From: Strigamia acuminata
Taxonomy: Eukaryota > Arthropoda > Chilopoda > Geophilomorpha > Linotaeniidae
Direction: 5' to 3'
Assembly (NCBI GenBank): GCA_949358305.1
Contig: OX442322.1
Span: 496,001 to 560,000 of the forward strand
DNA: 64,000 nucleotides
Positions 20,302 to 32,200 of this stretch are shown here, one piece after another (positions within the stretch are counted from its first letter, which is position 1; each line of letters starts with the position of its first letter). The notes under the pieces were generated by a model, which worked only from the letters and a program-made list of their open reading frames with translations, ran no database searches and was not told the DNA's origin. The translations under genes and the position numbers were made by a program.

Positions 20302-22346
20302 TTTTTTGTCTCGTCGGGAGTGACTGACTCAGTGGCTGCTGGTAAATGCTTAATTAACAGGTCAACCATGTTTTTCTGGAAGTCAGTAAATTTGGAGTCT
20401 AAAGTTTCTGACGTAACCCAATTTTGTTTGGGTCGTTTAAACTCGGGGTTGGGAGCAGAGTGGTTAAATCTTTTATTTGAATTTAACGAGTCTGTTTTCC
20501 CTGCTAATTTTTTGGCAAGGGCGGGACATTCTCTTTTAAAATGTCCAGGCTCGTGACAGAAAAAGCATTTTCCAGTAGTCTTTTCATACTGGGCGGCAAA
20601 TAATCGCTCCATTGAACCATCGTCAGTTGAGTCGTCATTTTCCGACTCGTCTTCATTTTCAACTTCATCTTGAGTTTGCGTTAAACGTAGTGAAGTTTTA
20701 GATGGAAAAATCTTAGATTTTTCGTGAAGTTTGGGAGTAGGATGATTCTCTCGATTATCGTACTCCAATTTTGCTGCAAGTTGAGAACTTTCAAACTTAG
20801 AGCGATTTGCTCCTACATATTGTAGAATGTCATCTACTGTAAAGTTACCATACATTCCTTGTGTACATAACGCCGTGAAACTTTCTTGAGTTAAATTGTC
20901 GAATAATTGCGCACGTCCAGTTTTATCACCTGGCGGCACTTCACCTTGTTCTTGCGTATAACGCAGAAGAAAACTATAAAGTGACTCGTCGGCTCGTTGT
21001 TTTACATTAAGAAGTCGCCTTTCTCTTGTAAGTGGAACGAGGTCGAAACAATCGAGAAAAGAGGCTTCGAAAGTTCGCCAACTGTTAAAAGTATGGCGTT
21101 GCTTATGGAACCAACGTTGTGCATGGCCTAATAGTCGTCCAGGTACAGCAGTGTGTACCATGTCGTCTAAAGGGATGCCTTTCCCGAGTGCGACAGCTTT
21201 GACGATTTCAAGGAATCGCGCAACCTCTGTCTGTTTCCCGTCAAAAATAGGAATCTCGATTCCTTTTCCAAAATTCTGACTGGGATTACTCGGGCTTCGG
21301 ATTTGACCAACTAAACCCTGAATAATTTGTTTTACATTTTCGTCCGACAAATTAGAAGCAGAGTTCGAATTGGGTGTAGACCGACTTTCTTGGTCTCTGG
21401 GTGGCGGATTTGGCTCTCCTCGAAAATTTTGGCGTCTATCAGGTGGCGGAGGAGAACGAGAATTATTACGTCGGTGGAAATTATTGTTATAATTTCCCCC
21501 TCCACCAGCGTGAGATTCGTCACTACTCGAGTTAGGATCGGAGTCACGAGGATCACCAGGAGCTCCGGGAAATCGTTGATTTCTCGGCGGAGCTCGTCCA
21601 CCTTGAGAGCGGGAATTTCTATAATTCCTAAAATCTCCATCAGATTGGGTGTGAGATTGAAAATTTTGATAATTTTCATTTCTCCCCCTTGGTTGGACCG
21701 ACAGATTAGTTCGAGGCTGTGGAACTCTGAAAGAATCATTCAAATTCCCAGTGGGAGCGGGTAAAATATTATTTACAGCCGTCGCACTTGGTAAATTTCG
21801 GGAAATTGGCGCCGAAATATTTCCTTGTCCGGAATTTCCCATTCTTTCGGCCGAATTCGATCGCCAAGAACTAGTTGGTAACTGAATCGAAGGTTGAACA
21901 GATAGTGAAGAATTTAACTGCCCATTGTCGTCACGAGCAACATTCATTCGCCATCCAGGCAATTGCTGGTAGCGATATGTGGCCGGCGAACGAGGGCCAG
22001 TTCGATCTACAGAAACACTTCGTTCGTTGGTTACAACTACATCGGGAGTAATTACACGATTTCTCTCGTGATGATTATTCGCCGTGTATTGTTGAGCTTC
22101 ACACAAAGAGGAAAACTGCGTCACTTCCAATTGGTAATGGCGACAGTAAACTTCTAAATCATGTGGGACTGATAGTGGATCCGTTCGAGAACTACCTGGG
22201 TTGGAAACGTCTCTAGGAACATTCTCTTCCCCCTGGCTTTCTAGATCAGACTCCACAATTCCTCTTGGTGTTTCACACATACCACCACGTCGTCGTGCTC
22301 CACGATTTCCTCGTGTTCCACGAACTCTTACAGGTCTACGGGCCAT
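20298..22346 (-). CDS. gag: gag of element B
   Basis: 682 residues from the ATG at 22346, which is preceded by in-frame near-cognate codons only. The N-terminal half is arginine-, serine- and asparagine-rich and low in complexity. A helical capsid-like block follows (with QRWFHKQRHTFNSW and LLNVKQRADESLYSFLLRY, typical of Gypsy capsids). One CCHC zinc knuckle, CFFCHEPGHFKREC, starts at about residue 594. The tail shares KRP-x3-W-(V/I)-T with gag of C. It builds the virus-like particle and packages RNA. It ends at the frameshift site. Confidence 0.9.
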   Translation of the reverse strand: MARRPVRVRGTRGNRGARRRGGMCETPRGIVESDLESQGEENVPRDVSNPGSSRTDPLSVPHDLEVYCRHYQLEVTQFSSLCEAQQYTANNHHERNRVITPDVVVTNERSVSVDRTGPRSPATYRYQQLPGWRMNVARDDNGQLNSSLSVQPSIQLPTSSWRSNSAERMGNSGQGNISAPISRNLPSATAVNNILPAPTGNLNDSFRVPQPRTNLSVQPRGRNENYQNFQSHTQSDGDFRNYRNSRSQGGRAPPRNQRFPGAPGDPRDSDPNSSSDESHAGGGGNYNNNFHRRNNSRSPPPPDRRQNFRGEPNPPPRDQESRSTPNSNSASNLSDENVKQIIQGLVGQIRSPSNPSQNFGKGIEIPIFDGKQTEVARFLEIVKAVALGKGIPLDDMVHTAVPGRLLGHAQRWFHKQRHTFNSWRTFEASFLDCFDLVPLTRERRLLNVKQRADESLYSFLLRYTQEQGEVPPGDKTGRAQLFDNLTQESFTALCTQGMYGNFTVDDILQYVGANRSKFESSQLAAKLEYDNRENHPTPKLHEKSKIFPSKTSLRLTQTQDEVENEDESENDDSTDDGSMERLFAAQYEKTTGKCFFCHEPGHFKRECPALAKKLAGKTDSLNSNKRFNHSAPNPEFKRPKQNWVTSETLDSKFTDFQKNMVDLLIKHLPAATESVTPDETKN
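20301..20307 (-). promoter_or_regulatory. -1 ribosomal frameshift site, gag/pol of B
   Basis: The minus strand reads A AAA AAC in the gag frame and is followed at once by the gag stop TGA. After a one-base slip the frame leads straight into pol. A AAA AAC is one of the best known -1 slippery heptamers. Element C has the same heptamer in the same place. Confidence 0.82.
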
Positions 22347-23202
22347 AATACTCAAAGAAATACACGTACAAAAGAAAAAATAAACTTTAACTGAACTAGC
22401 GTAAATGTAACACGCTTAATATTAAACTAAGAAATAATTTGAAAAAATACAACCTTAGCTGCTGAAACTGAAGTGGCTTCGGAAAAACTGTCCTATTGCG
22501 TGGTCAAGAATGGTCCAAACGGGCACTGGTCACAAAGGCACAACTGGATGGTCGCACTGTCGAAAAGCAAGTGTGGCTGAATATTGGTTGTCAAACTAGC
22601 TTCCGGAAAATCTCCTTTGTCAAGACAGTCTGCTGTGATTGGCGATGTTGACAAATTCCTGATAATTTCTAATCCGAAATTCTCAACAATGTCACATCTG
22701 GATGACCTACTCCGAGCTGCATCGTGAGTGGTTCTCTTTGTCACATTCTTTACTTTGTTAAAGATTAAAATAATAATCAAAAACATTGAAAACAGAACAA
22801 TAGAAACTTGGTCAAGTTTTTAACCAGCAAAATAAAATACTTTAACTTTTTATTTTTCAGTCAGCAGGATTTCTAGTCAAATTCGTTTTTTGATCAAAAT
22901 TCAAGGTTTCGAAATTTCCCAGAATATAGCTGAATATTCTGGGAAACTCAATAAAATCATAATAGATTTTTCGTAAGAGATTCGGAATTATAATGAGTTT
23001 TTTTCAAAATAATCCAAAAATTCGAATTCAGATATTTCCAAAAGATAATGAGAATTTTTTGAAAACAAATGGATATTTCACAGTAAATTTATAGAGAAAA
23101 ATCGGAAATTTTCTAATTATAATATCTATATAAAATAATCAAGAAAATTCATTTTTCAATTTACACTTTGATCACAGAGTTCACTTCGATAAAATGCAAT
23201 TA
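22347..23202 (-). other. Leader of element B
   Basis: About 860 bp between primer site and gag. A 97-codon frame (22493-22786) has no recognisable domain and I do not call it a gene. Packaging signals would be expected here but I cannot identify one. Confidence 0.5.
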
Positions 23203-23220
23203 ATCTCGGTGGGACCTCCA
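23203..23220 (-). promoter_or_regulatory. Primer-binding site of B, tRNA-Gln
   Basis: The element strand reads TGGAGGTCCCACCGAGAT two bases after the 5' LTR. The complement, ATCTCGGTGGGACCTCCA, is what I recall as the 3' end of animal tRNA-Gln including CCA. From memory, not a search. Confidence 0.8.
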
Positions 23221-23222
23221 CG

Positions 23223-24812
23223 TGTGACGATTACCTTCTGGAGATAGCAATTGCTAAACTAAAGTGTGAACTATCTGTGTGAAAATGTAAAATATGCAAA
23301 CCTGATGTTTTCTCAAAACATATAACATTTATTCCGGTTTGAACCTTATATAAATACTATGCCTACAAGTGGCTAAAATGACGAGAAGTTAAACTATACA
23401 GTTGTTTGGCAAAAGCCCTGAAATAATATCATTTGAAGGCTTCAGTCATGCAATAAGAATTTGTAACGGTCTTATTGCTGTGACGTAAAAGATGTCATCT
23501 ATGAATGGCTTTGGCTTCTAAATGGTCCGGGGTTTGGTTCTAAAAGGCGTGTAAATGGTTAGGCTGGGTGGGTTATATCCGAGAGGTGCGGTTGACTTTT
23601 CTGTATCGTCACACACATCGCATCGCAGATAATTGTTGTAATCAATAATTACCGCGAGATGTAACAATGTGAGAATAAATATTCATATTAATTCTATGGA
23701 ATTAATCATGATATTTTAGAGTCACAAACTTAACTAAAACTATGAAAATAAGTAAAATATATTAAAATAGCGCCGAGCTATTTTTTGCCCCGAGTGCAAT
23801 CAACATCTAAGTTAGACTTAAATGTTCCGTCAAACCAATAACGAATTGAATCGAAATATCTCGCAGGAAAGGTTATCCATCGCCGGGAAATTACTCCACT
23901 CGGTCCTGGCTGGCGGGAGAGTAACCGGGAAATTACTCCGCGTCGATTACTCTGATAATGCGTCTGTGAAATATAAATACTCCACTCTAGATTCTACATT
24001 ACCAATGCGTCTGTGAATTTTACTCCACTCTAGATTCTGCACTCTACAACGGAATGTTGGCATGAAGCTGGAGGGAGTGCGTCTGTGGGTTGTACCCCAC
24101 TCTAGATACTACACTTAAATGTGTCTGTGAATTACTCACTCTAGTTACAACATTTCTACAACGGAATGTTGGCATGAAGAGGCGGGCAGTGTGTCTGTGA
24201 GTCTTCTACCCACTCTAGATACTTACACTAAATACAAAGTATTTCTACAACGGATTGTCGGAACGCAGAGAAGTATAATATGTGCTCAAGTAATATCAGT
24301 ATCAAACAAAAACAGAACAAGAGCGAGCTATATCCGTTTTGCAGGGGGATATATACTCGGTGAGGAGAATAGCTGTTCAGTGATCCAATGGGATCACTGG
24401 GCAGTCAAATCCATCCAATCCTAGGTCATAGGAAGTGGATACTCAGGACATAGTCTTCTACTAGGTCCAAAACAGGAACTGGATACGCAGGACACATTTT
24501 GGATTAAGTCCCTTTGACTATAATCCAAAAGGAGTCCAACTCACAGTGGGTGATGGGGGGTGACTTCACCAGGTGTAGAGTTTGCACATAATTCAATAGA
24601 ATTATGTGACAAATAAATCAACTAGCATTTGAACATCCAAAAGTATTTAAAAGTGTCTAAAGTTGCAGTGGAATAAAATATAAATAGTAATTTATATTTT
24701 ATTCACTCAAAAATTGTCGAAATTTGAATTTACCGCTAAAACGCATCAGCGCCATCTATTGGTGAAGTAATCGTCCTATACTAACAAAGTGCATGACAGT
24801 GTAACCGTCACA
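23223..24812 (-). repeat. 5' LTR of element B (1590 bp)
   Basis: Matches 10825-12414 with no gap and no mismatch noticed. The same CGGT follows at 24813-24816. Confidence 0.93.
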
Positions 24813-24816
24813 CGGT
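24813..24816. other. Target-site duplication of element B, right copy
   Basis: CGGT; pairs with 10821-10824. Confidence 0.9.
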
Positions 24817-25926
24817 ATAAAAAGATATTGCCAATACAGGATTACCAATGCCCGAGTAATTTATTTAACACAGTGTTGTTCAACTCCTGTTCACGGGTTA
24901 CTAACCTGGAGGGTACGATGGGGCGGGGACCGTCACGACGGTCGAGAGAACCATCGCGGGAGGATTTGACTCCTCCATCCGCCAGCATGCCTTACGATGG
25001 CGGGATCCAATGATCGAGCACCGGGTAAAATATTATTTGGCCACTGCCGTTGGATTACCATTATCCAGGTAGTTATTTAACGCAACATCTGAAGATATTA
25101 CTCACGGGCTACCAACCCGGCGTGTTACCTGTGCATTAGGCCTTTACCGACTTTTAACGAGCGGAAGGACCAATCGTAGAAAGACGGGAACCTGCGTGGG
25201 CTGTTTACAACAACCATCCTGCAGCGGACTGTGGCCAGTTAGCTGAGGGACCTACTTTCATTTAGCAAGGTCGTACTGTATACGACCGTTATATTAAGCC
25301 ACCGTACGAAGTCCTACTGTCCCGTAGAACAGCTGGCTAACGTTACGGGGCCATTTCATGCGGATGCATGTCTATTACCGGAGTTAGCCTTCCCGAAATA
25401 GCCCTACAACAGCAATAACAAAATAGTAATGAATACTAACTGTGGAGAGCTGAGGTGGCCTGATGTGTCGATAGAGAATAATGAAATCAAACGATAACAA
25501 TTCAACTACAGACAATATACAAGTTCAGTTATCAAGCCAAGCACTGGAAGTGAGAAAACTGAAGCTTATATAGTTCTGTAGAACTACTAGATTGGCGACA
25601 GCCAATCAGCGTACGAATCGGTGGATTCGTGGGTCACTAGTCCGGACCTAATATATGACTATGTCCAGATGGGCCCAGTTGGGGTCCGGAAAGGTCCGAT
25701 TGGTTCCCTTTGACAGGTAAGTAATGTGGATATTGATTCGATAGAATCAACACCATCAAGTAATTAATACTTAATTCATATTGAATAAAATAGTTATATT
25801 TTATTCACCGTGTTTAAATAATTATTTATCACACTTTTTAGTTTTAACCGAGTTTGAAATACGCGCGTTGGTTAAACAGCGCCATCTATGGTGAACATTG
25901 ATAACTATCGATTTGTAATCATCACA
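24817..25926 (-). repeat. 3' LTR of element C, inner part
   Basis: Continues the LTR interrupted at 10824 and ends AATCATCACA. Positions 24817-25290 match 37441-37914. The last 636 bp have no second copy in the window. An inverted TGTGA/TCACA terminus fits the other LTRs here. Confidence 0.88.
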
Positions 25927-25938
25927 CATCCCCCGGTG
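25927..25938 (-). other. Polypurine tract of element C
   Basis: The element strand reads ACCGGGGGATG against the 3' LTR. Confidence 0.7.
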
Positions 25939-26671
25939 ACAAGCATAGAGTTTACTAACTCTCGATTGTCATTCTTAATGGATAAGAATGTTCACCTAAT
26001 TCTATCGAATTAATCCACTTGGTAAGTTTTTTATTAACTTAATCATGTTATTTCTTTCAGAAACTTCGTCACCCGATTAGACTAATCGGCTTCTCTGCAC
26101 TGCGCAACTCCCGGTTGCTAAGCGACGGAAATGAACTCGTCCGAACATGGATACATGTTCGAGAAAATACAAATTTCGATAGAAATTTTGTTTCTCCGTC
26201 AAATAAACTTATGCATAGCTTATTAATCAACAAGATAATCAATAAAGAATAAACTTATGCAACTTTATTTATTGAAAATCTAAACTACTAATTTTTATTA
26301 CGACTGTCATAAAAATTATCGAATTTCAACTTGAAATTCTTTAATACTTCGATCAAAGCAAAATAAACACAAAATTTCCACAAATAATTATGAAATTTGC
26401 AAATAAATCAAACAAACATATATTAATATGATTATTTCAAAACAACAACCAAATTGAATTCGGAAAACAAAACAAATTAAATTGAATCCAATTTTAAATC
26501 AAACTATATTCTTATGAATATTTAAATAATTAGTTCAAGATCTTGAAGCCAAACAAACACAACACTCATGAGAATATTTCGTAATTGCAAAAACACAACA
26601 AAACACCTGGAATATCTTTAGTCAAAAATATTTCCACTCAGAAAAAATAACGAATGTTAATTTTGTCCCTT
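25939..26671 (-). other. 3' non-coding region of element C
   Basis: About 730 bp, AT-rich, between ORF3 and the polypurine tract. No gene seen. Confidence 0.5.
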
Positions 26672-28189
26672 TTAATCCTTCTTTTCGACGTCAGCCGAAA
26701 CTTTCTCTTCCTTCTTCTCGACTTCAGCAGAAGTCAGAAAATCGGATTCTTCCGTCGCTTCAGTCGAGGCGGCAGAAAACACGGCTTCTACGGAAGCTTC
26801 CATTTCCTCTGGGCTCGGAGGTGGGAACGGCAGATCCTCGAGCAACTCCGCCACGAAATCAACGACGGAAAGCAGCTCTTCAGCGTCTTCAAACTGTGCC
26901 TCGTCCGAAGTCTCAGACTTAGACGCTGGAGGGGCACTAGACACGTCGGTTACGGCCGCTGGAGGATCCTCCACGGGTTTAGACGACGTTTCAACAGCCT
27001 GTTGAAGCTTACGAGCTCGCCCTCGTGCCAAGATGTTGGTTCGTTGAACCTTGGCAATTTCTCTCGCTCGGTCGAGCGTCAGACAGCCTCGTCCACGCGA
27101 CATCGCTCTTGGTCGAACGAATTCTTCCTGCACCTCGCTTCCGGCGCTCTCGATGGCTTGGACAGTTTCAGTAGAAACTTCGGAGTCCTCAGATGGCGGC
27201 GGCGACTGTCGAAGAAGTTCGACTCTTACACCGGCGTTGGCTTCAGCGCGGGCCCAGGTGAGGAAGCGCGGGTCGATGTAAACCGCTTCGCCGCGACTAT
27301 TCAAGAAAAGTCGGCACTTTGGGCAGTGAGCCCAACATCGCTTCTCGTTAGGCTTAATGCCTTTCACCACGTGGGGCTGAACCTCCTTGCGCCACGGCTC
27401 CGAACGCGGTCGCGTTTTCCTTCCACGGCAGTTTGGACAACGCATTAGAGAAGAGCCTGCGGATGCACCGCAGCACCACCCACAGCCGACGCAAAATGGG
27501 CAGATCGTCTCTGTTGCCTGGTCCGTCACGATGTTATCGTGAGGTATTCCGGCTGCCATGTCTCGTTCGCACTGCTCCTTGCGCAGGCGGGCCTTCTCGT
27601 CCTTCTTTCTGGCCTTGTTGGCCGCTCGGTACTCGCGGTTGCGAGAAACAGGCTCCGAATAACGCAGAGCGCCCGGTGGCGGCTCGTTCCATCCGTATTC
27701 AGATGCCGACGATTCAGCACCGGCAGGGAGATGTGCAACAGCCGTTGATTGTCCTGCTACAGTCGGTGCAGCTGCATTCGACGTGTTGGCGACGGTAGGC
27801 GCCACGCTTGCAGTTGGCGGCCGAAATTCTGGCGAATGCGGGGCCAACGGGACGTTGATAACGTTCGCGGGCGGAAATGCCACCTGGGCCAACGGGGCCA
27901 ATTGCGCCGACTCATAAACTGTTGGCTGCGCAGAAGTGGATGGGGCCTGCATCATCGCATTTAAGTCGAGCGGAAGTCCGTCCGGATGGACGCTCAGCCA
28001 ATTAAGCGTTGCGAGTTGCAGCGGCGTCAGGGCGTACATCGAGGCGGGCGCCGTCGGTATCGGTTGGGCCCTCATGTAAGCACGTTCCGCTGAACGGCGT
28101 TGCTCGTCACTAGACGAGGTGGACGAGCTGGAGCTTTCATGTCGGTGTCGTCGATGACTCCGTTTTGAACGGTGCTTACCACTTCCCAT
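26672..28189 (-). CDS. ORF3 of element C: zinc-ribbon protein of unknown function
   Basis: 505 residues from the ATG at 28189, which directly follows a good 3' splice site (TTTGCGTCTGCAG). The start is basic and serine-rich, then a long alanine/proline-rich stretch, then a charged helix (about 180-215). The cysteine domain has C230, C233, C236 (CPFCVGCGW), C251, C254 (CPNCRGRK), C289, C292 (CPKC) and YIDP with D306. Spacing between all eight landmarks equals that in ORF3 of B. The C-terminal 150 residues are acidic. No membrane segment or signal peptide, so not an envelope. The coding sequence is clearly richer in G+C than gag and pol of the same element. Function unknown. Confidence 0.77.
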   Translation of the reverse strand: MGSGKHRSKRSHRRHRHESSSSSTSSSDEQRRSAERAYMRAQPIPTAPASMYALTPLQLATLNWLSVHPDGLPLDLNAMMQAPSTSAQPTVYESAQLAPLAQVAFPPANVINVPLAPHSPEFRPPTASVAPTVANTSNAAAPTVAGQSTAVAHLPAGAESSASEYGWNEPPPGALRYSEPVSRNREYRAANKARKKDEKARLRKEQCERDMAAGIPHDNIVTDQATETICPFCVGCGWCCGASAGSSLMRCPNCRGRKTRPRSEPWRKEVQPHVVKGIKPNEKRCWAHCPKCRLFLNSRGEAVYIDPRFLTWARAEANAGVRVELLRQSPPPSEDSEVSTETVQAIESAGSEVQEEFVRPRAMSRGRGCLTLDRAREIAKVQRTNILARGRARKLQQAVETSSKPVEDPPAAVTDVSSAPPASKSETSDEAQFEDAEELLSVVDFVAELLEDLPFPPPSPEEMEASVEAVFSAASTEATEESDFLTSAEVEKKEEKVSADVEKKD

Positions 28190-29252
28190 CTGCAGACGCA
28201 AATAAATTATTTTATTAAAAATAATTCCACTCTAAATAATCATTCCTTGAGTCCAAAGAATTAAAACGTATTGTTCGCAACGAAAATACACAACTCGAGT
28301 TATTTATAACCCTTAACACGTGACACTAATGAGTCTCATTCCCCTTGTGTTTATGACACGAGAATGGACTCGCCTGACAGTGATTTTTCATCGAAAATCG
28401 CAACTTGTTGATTTTTCAAAAGAAAAAATCCCCTTAGTTTTGTAAACTATTTAATCCAACTTCCGAGTATCAAAGATAACTTTTCGTATTAATTAATTAA
28501 CACTTAGTCTAATAAATATCTTACATCGAAAATTCATCGCCAAATAATTTATGCAAGCCTCGACCGCGACTTGATTTAAATAATTAGTGCCTACATACTT
28601 AAATCTTAATAATTCATTATTAATATTTAACCCAACTATTCGACTGAATAGCTAAACTTCCAGAGTGATTTAATGCCGATTCACGCTTATAATACACGTG
28701 AATTTCTAATTTTTTTTTTTTTTTTTTATCGGGACGCCGATATTTTTCAATTGTTGCGAACAATTTTTCCAATTCTTTGGTCAAAGAATATATTTGAAAA
28801 CTATTTACTATTGAAGCTTGTTTTCCTTGCTGAGGTTGCTAATTGAATTAGCGTTGAAATCTCGAGTCGAAAAATGAAGAGGGACGAAGGGACGAAGTCA
28901 CTTGTATCCACGTGTTTTACGAAATGTTTGTGTGCAATGAACCCTGGGAATTTTATTCCCTATTAATTGTCGGGTTCGAGGTTTAATCACACCTCGTAAG
29001 TCTCGTACCTTCGTAATTACGCGAGATTATCACTTTTCAAAGTAATTCTCTGTATTTTGGTTAAAACACATGTAAATACGACCAAAAAATTAAAATATTC
29101 TATCGAATATTTAATTCATCGCAACAAATTCATATTTTAATATAAATTTCAATAAATATCGTAATATCTTGTCCCCCGGTGTTGAGATTATAAATCACTA
29201 CACCTGTCAGACATGTAAATAATTACAGTCTTCAAGTTTTGAATAAAACTTA
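28190..29252 (-). other. Non-coding region between pol and ORF3 of C
   Basis: About 1.06 kb, AT-rich, ending in the splice-acceptor-like TGCAG before ORF3. It contains an 18-T run (28710-28727) and two ACACGTGA sites. No CRE/double-CCAAT pattern like that of A and D. No gene seen. Confidence 0.45.
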
Positions 29253-32200
29253 TCAATTCCAACAAAACTTTGAGGCTTTTCCTCGTTGTTGGTAAGGTTT
29301 TTTAAATACTGCAGTGATGTTTCGCACGAAATTTTCATCTGCATATTTAGGATTTGGTTTTCGTTCTCGTCGTGGACGAGTGCTAGTTCGTGGAACTATC
29401 GGTTGGGGTTTGCGGGGTTTTCGAGGTGGTTTCTTTGGAACTTCATCTCTTTTTAACGCCGCTTTCTTTTCCATAGCAGTTAAGCGTTGTCTATGTCTAT
29501 GTTTAGACTTTGTTGGCGCAGATTTGTCAATCTGCACTGAAGTTGAGTCGGATAATTCCATTGGAATTTCTGAGGAAGTTTCAGGAATTAATTCCATTTC
29601 TTCAGCATCCGGAAGTTGATTACTTTCGTCCATCCATTTAGGATTGTCTTGAGGCGAGTAAGAGGCGGACTTTTGTCCTACTTTCCAAGTCTCAATCGGG
29701 TATGAGGGCGTATAGGGGTACAACGCTTTAATGTTCACTGATTTTTCGATCAAACCATCAGATAATTTGCGTAATTTATACGCTCCGCCTGGAAGTACTT
29801 TAGTAATCTCCCACGGACCATCTCTCTTCTCTGCGAAACCAGCAGAAATATTTTTATCTGCGCACGAGAGAATGTGAGTTTGTTTCCAAACTAAATCTCC
29901 AACTTCAAACTCCGTAATTACGAACTTTTGTTCGTGTATTTTTCTATGTCGTTCAAAATTCAATTGAATTCGGCGGTGCATCTCTTGATGCGATCTGCGT
30001 AATATATCTAATAGTACTCTGACATATTTTTCTGGATTTTCTTTGTCAAATGGATTGGCATGTTTAATAATCCTTGGGTCGAAAGGTAATGTTACGATTC
30101 GTCCTGTGTTCAGTAACATTGGGCTTGAGCCCGTTGCCGCTGAGACATTATTTCTCATCGCGAACGCGAATTCGTCTAGATAACGTGGCCATTGCGTGTG
30201 CACATCTGTGTACAGGGCCAGCATCGTCTTTATATCTCTATTGGCTCGCTCTGTCGGGTTCGCCTGGGCATGATACGTGCTTGTATGGGACGGGCGAATG
30301 TTGTACATTTCGCAATACTCATTGTAAATATCGGAAACAAATTGTTTTCCGTTATCGCTTACAATCTTTTTGGGGTGTCCCCATCTGTTTGTAACAGATC
30401 TTAATTCTTGAACGCAGTTAGCGCTCGTGGCTTTGGTTAAAGCCTTAATTTCAACGAACTTGGTACAATTGTCAATAATGACAAAAATATACTGGTTTTG
30501 GGACCTTCCCGCGGGTTTTGGGCCCATCAAGTCCATGTTAATACATTCCCAAGGATTGGTCATGTTGTGTGGCGTGTAAGGAGCTGCGTGCCTTTTCTGT
30601 TGAATAGGCTTGTACTGAGCACAGTGCGTGCAACTTTTGACGTAGTTCCTGACACTTCTACTCATACCAGGCCAGAAATATATTAAACGCGTTTTCTCAA
30701 GCGTCTTACTCATCCCAGCGTGACCGCTTAGGGGGTGGCCATGACAAGCGAAGAGTACTCGTTTTACGAGTGAACTGGGTACAACGGCTTTAAAGCCGTT
30801 TCCCGAATCGTTTAATTCCTCTTCGAACGAAGGGTTAAAATAGATGATCATTTGATCACCATCAATTTCTTTTTTGTCTAAACAATAGTTTTTGACTTTG
30901 TTTTTCCATTCTTTTATTTCAGATTGTGGTATCCCAACAACCTTGTCATTCAATAAATATTCCCGAATGCGTTTGCATTCAGTATCTAGTAACTGAGCAT
31001 CTATTATTTCTCTCCTTGTAGGAGGGACTTCTTTAAGTACTTCAGTCAACGCACTGTACAAGGTTTCTTGTACTTCCTCCCCCTCCTTTTCTTCAGAACA
31101 TTCTTTAGAATTTTCTGAAAAATAGGAACGCACACTAGCCAAATATTCTCGTTTCTCCAGGGCACGATTTAATGAAACAGAAGGATTTCCGTCCCATTCA
31201 GGCCAGTATTGTTTAATTTCGACAGGTTCCACATGATCACGAAGAGGAATGTCTTCCTCTGTTAGTGGGGCTCTAGAAAGTGCATCTGCAACTTGGTTAG
31301 CAGCACCTTTTCGAAAAACAATTTTAAAATTTCCACATTGGATTCTTAAGGCCCATCGGCCAAATTTCCCAGATGGTTCAGGCGTTCGCATCAACCATTT
31401 CAGTGCTTCTGCATCTGACTCTAAAGTGAATGTACCATATTCGAGATATGGTTTAAATCGATCAATAGCCCACACGACTGCGAGACATTCGAGTTCCGGC
31501 GTTGTATAACGCTTCTCCGCTCCACGTAAAACTCTGCTTGCATAAGCTACAGGTTTGGGTACAGAAATGTTTTTCTGCTTCTTTTCATCGAATATATCGA
31601 CGTCTTGGCAAAGGACAGCTCCTAAGCCTTCATGTGAAGCGTCAGTCATGACAACAAATGGTAAAGTCATATCTGGTTTGTGTAGACAATTGTCACCACA
31701 AAGTAGCTCTTTAATTTTATTAAAAGCTTCTGTCTGCTCATCTCCCCATTCAAATGGAGTTTTCTCATTCATCATACGTGTGTATGGTGCGGCAATAGTT
31801 CCGTGATTTGGAACAAACTTCCTGAAGAAGTTAGTCATGCCGTGAAAGCGCTGAATGTCTTTAGCACACGTGGGGGTGGGAAATTTCATGATCGCCGATA
31901 TTTTATCGGGATCACCGAAGAGACCTTCGGGTTTAATCCAGTGGCCCAAGAATTTTAATTCTGTACGCCCAAAACGAGATTTCGCTTTATTTATCGTCAT
32001 GTTGGCTTGGTTAAGCCTTTCCAAAACATCTCGGACATGTTTGAGATGATCATCCCAATTATCTGAATACACAATTACGTCATCCAAATAAACTAATGCG
32101 TAGTCTTGTAAAGCTGAGCCTAAAATGCCTTCCATCAGACGCTGGAAAGTACAAGGCGCATTGCAAAGGCCGAACGGCATTCGCACAAATTGATAAGGGC

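Larger units (their letters stand above)
10825..24812 (-). mobile_element. Ty3/Gypsy element B, complete (13,988 bp)
   Basis: Two 1590-bp LTRs with no length difference and no mismatch noticed by eye, tRNA-Gln primer site, polypurine tract, intact gag, pol and ORF3, and a CGGT target duplication. It sits in the 3' LTR of element C. Everything needed for autonomous copying by known gene content is present, so it is probably young and may be active. Confidence 0.92.

Noticed and set aside
26654-27448. Plus-strand frame of 264 codons
   Set aside because: Antisense shadow of ORF3 of C; arginine/phenylalanine-rich with no motif.
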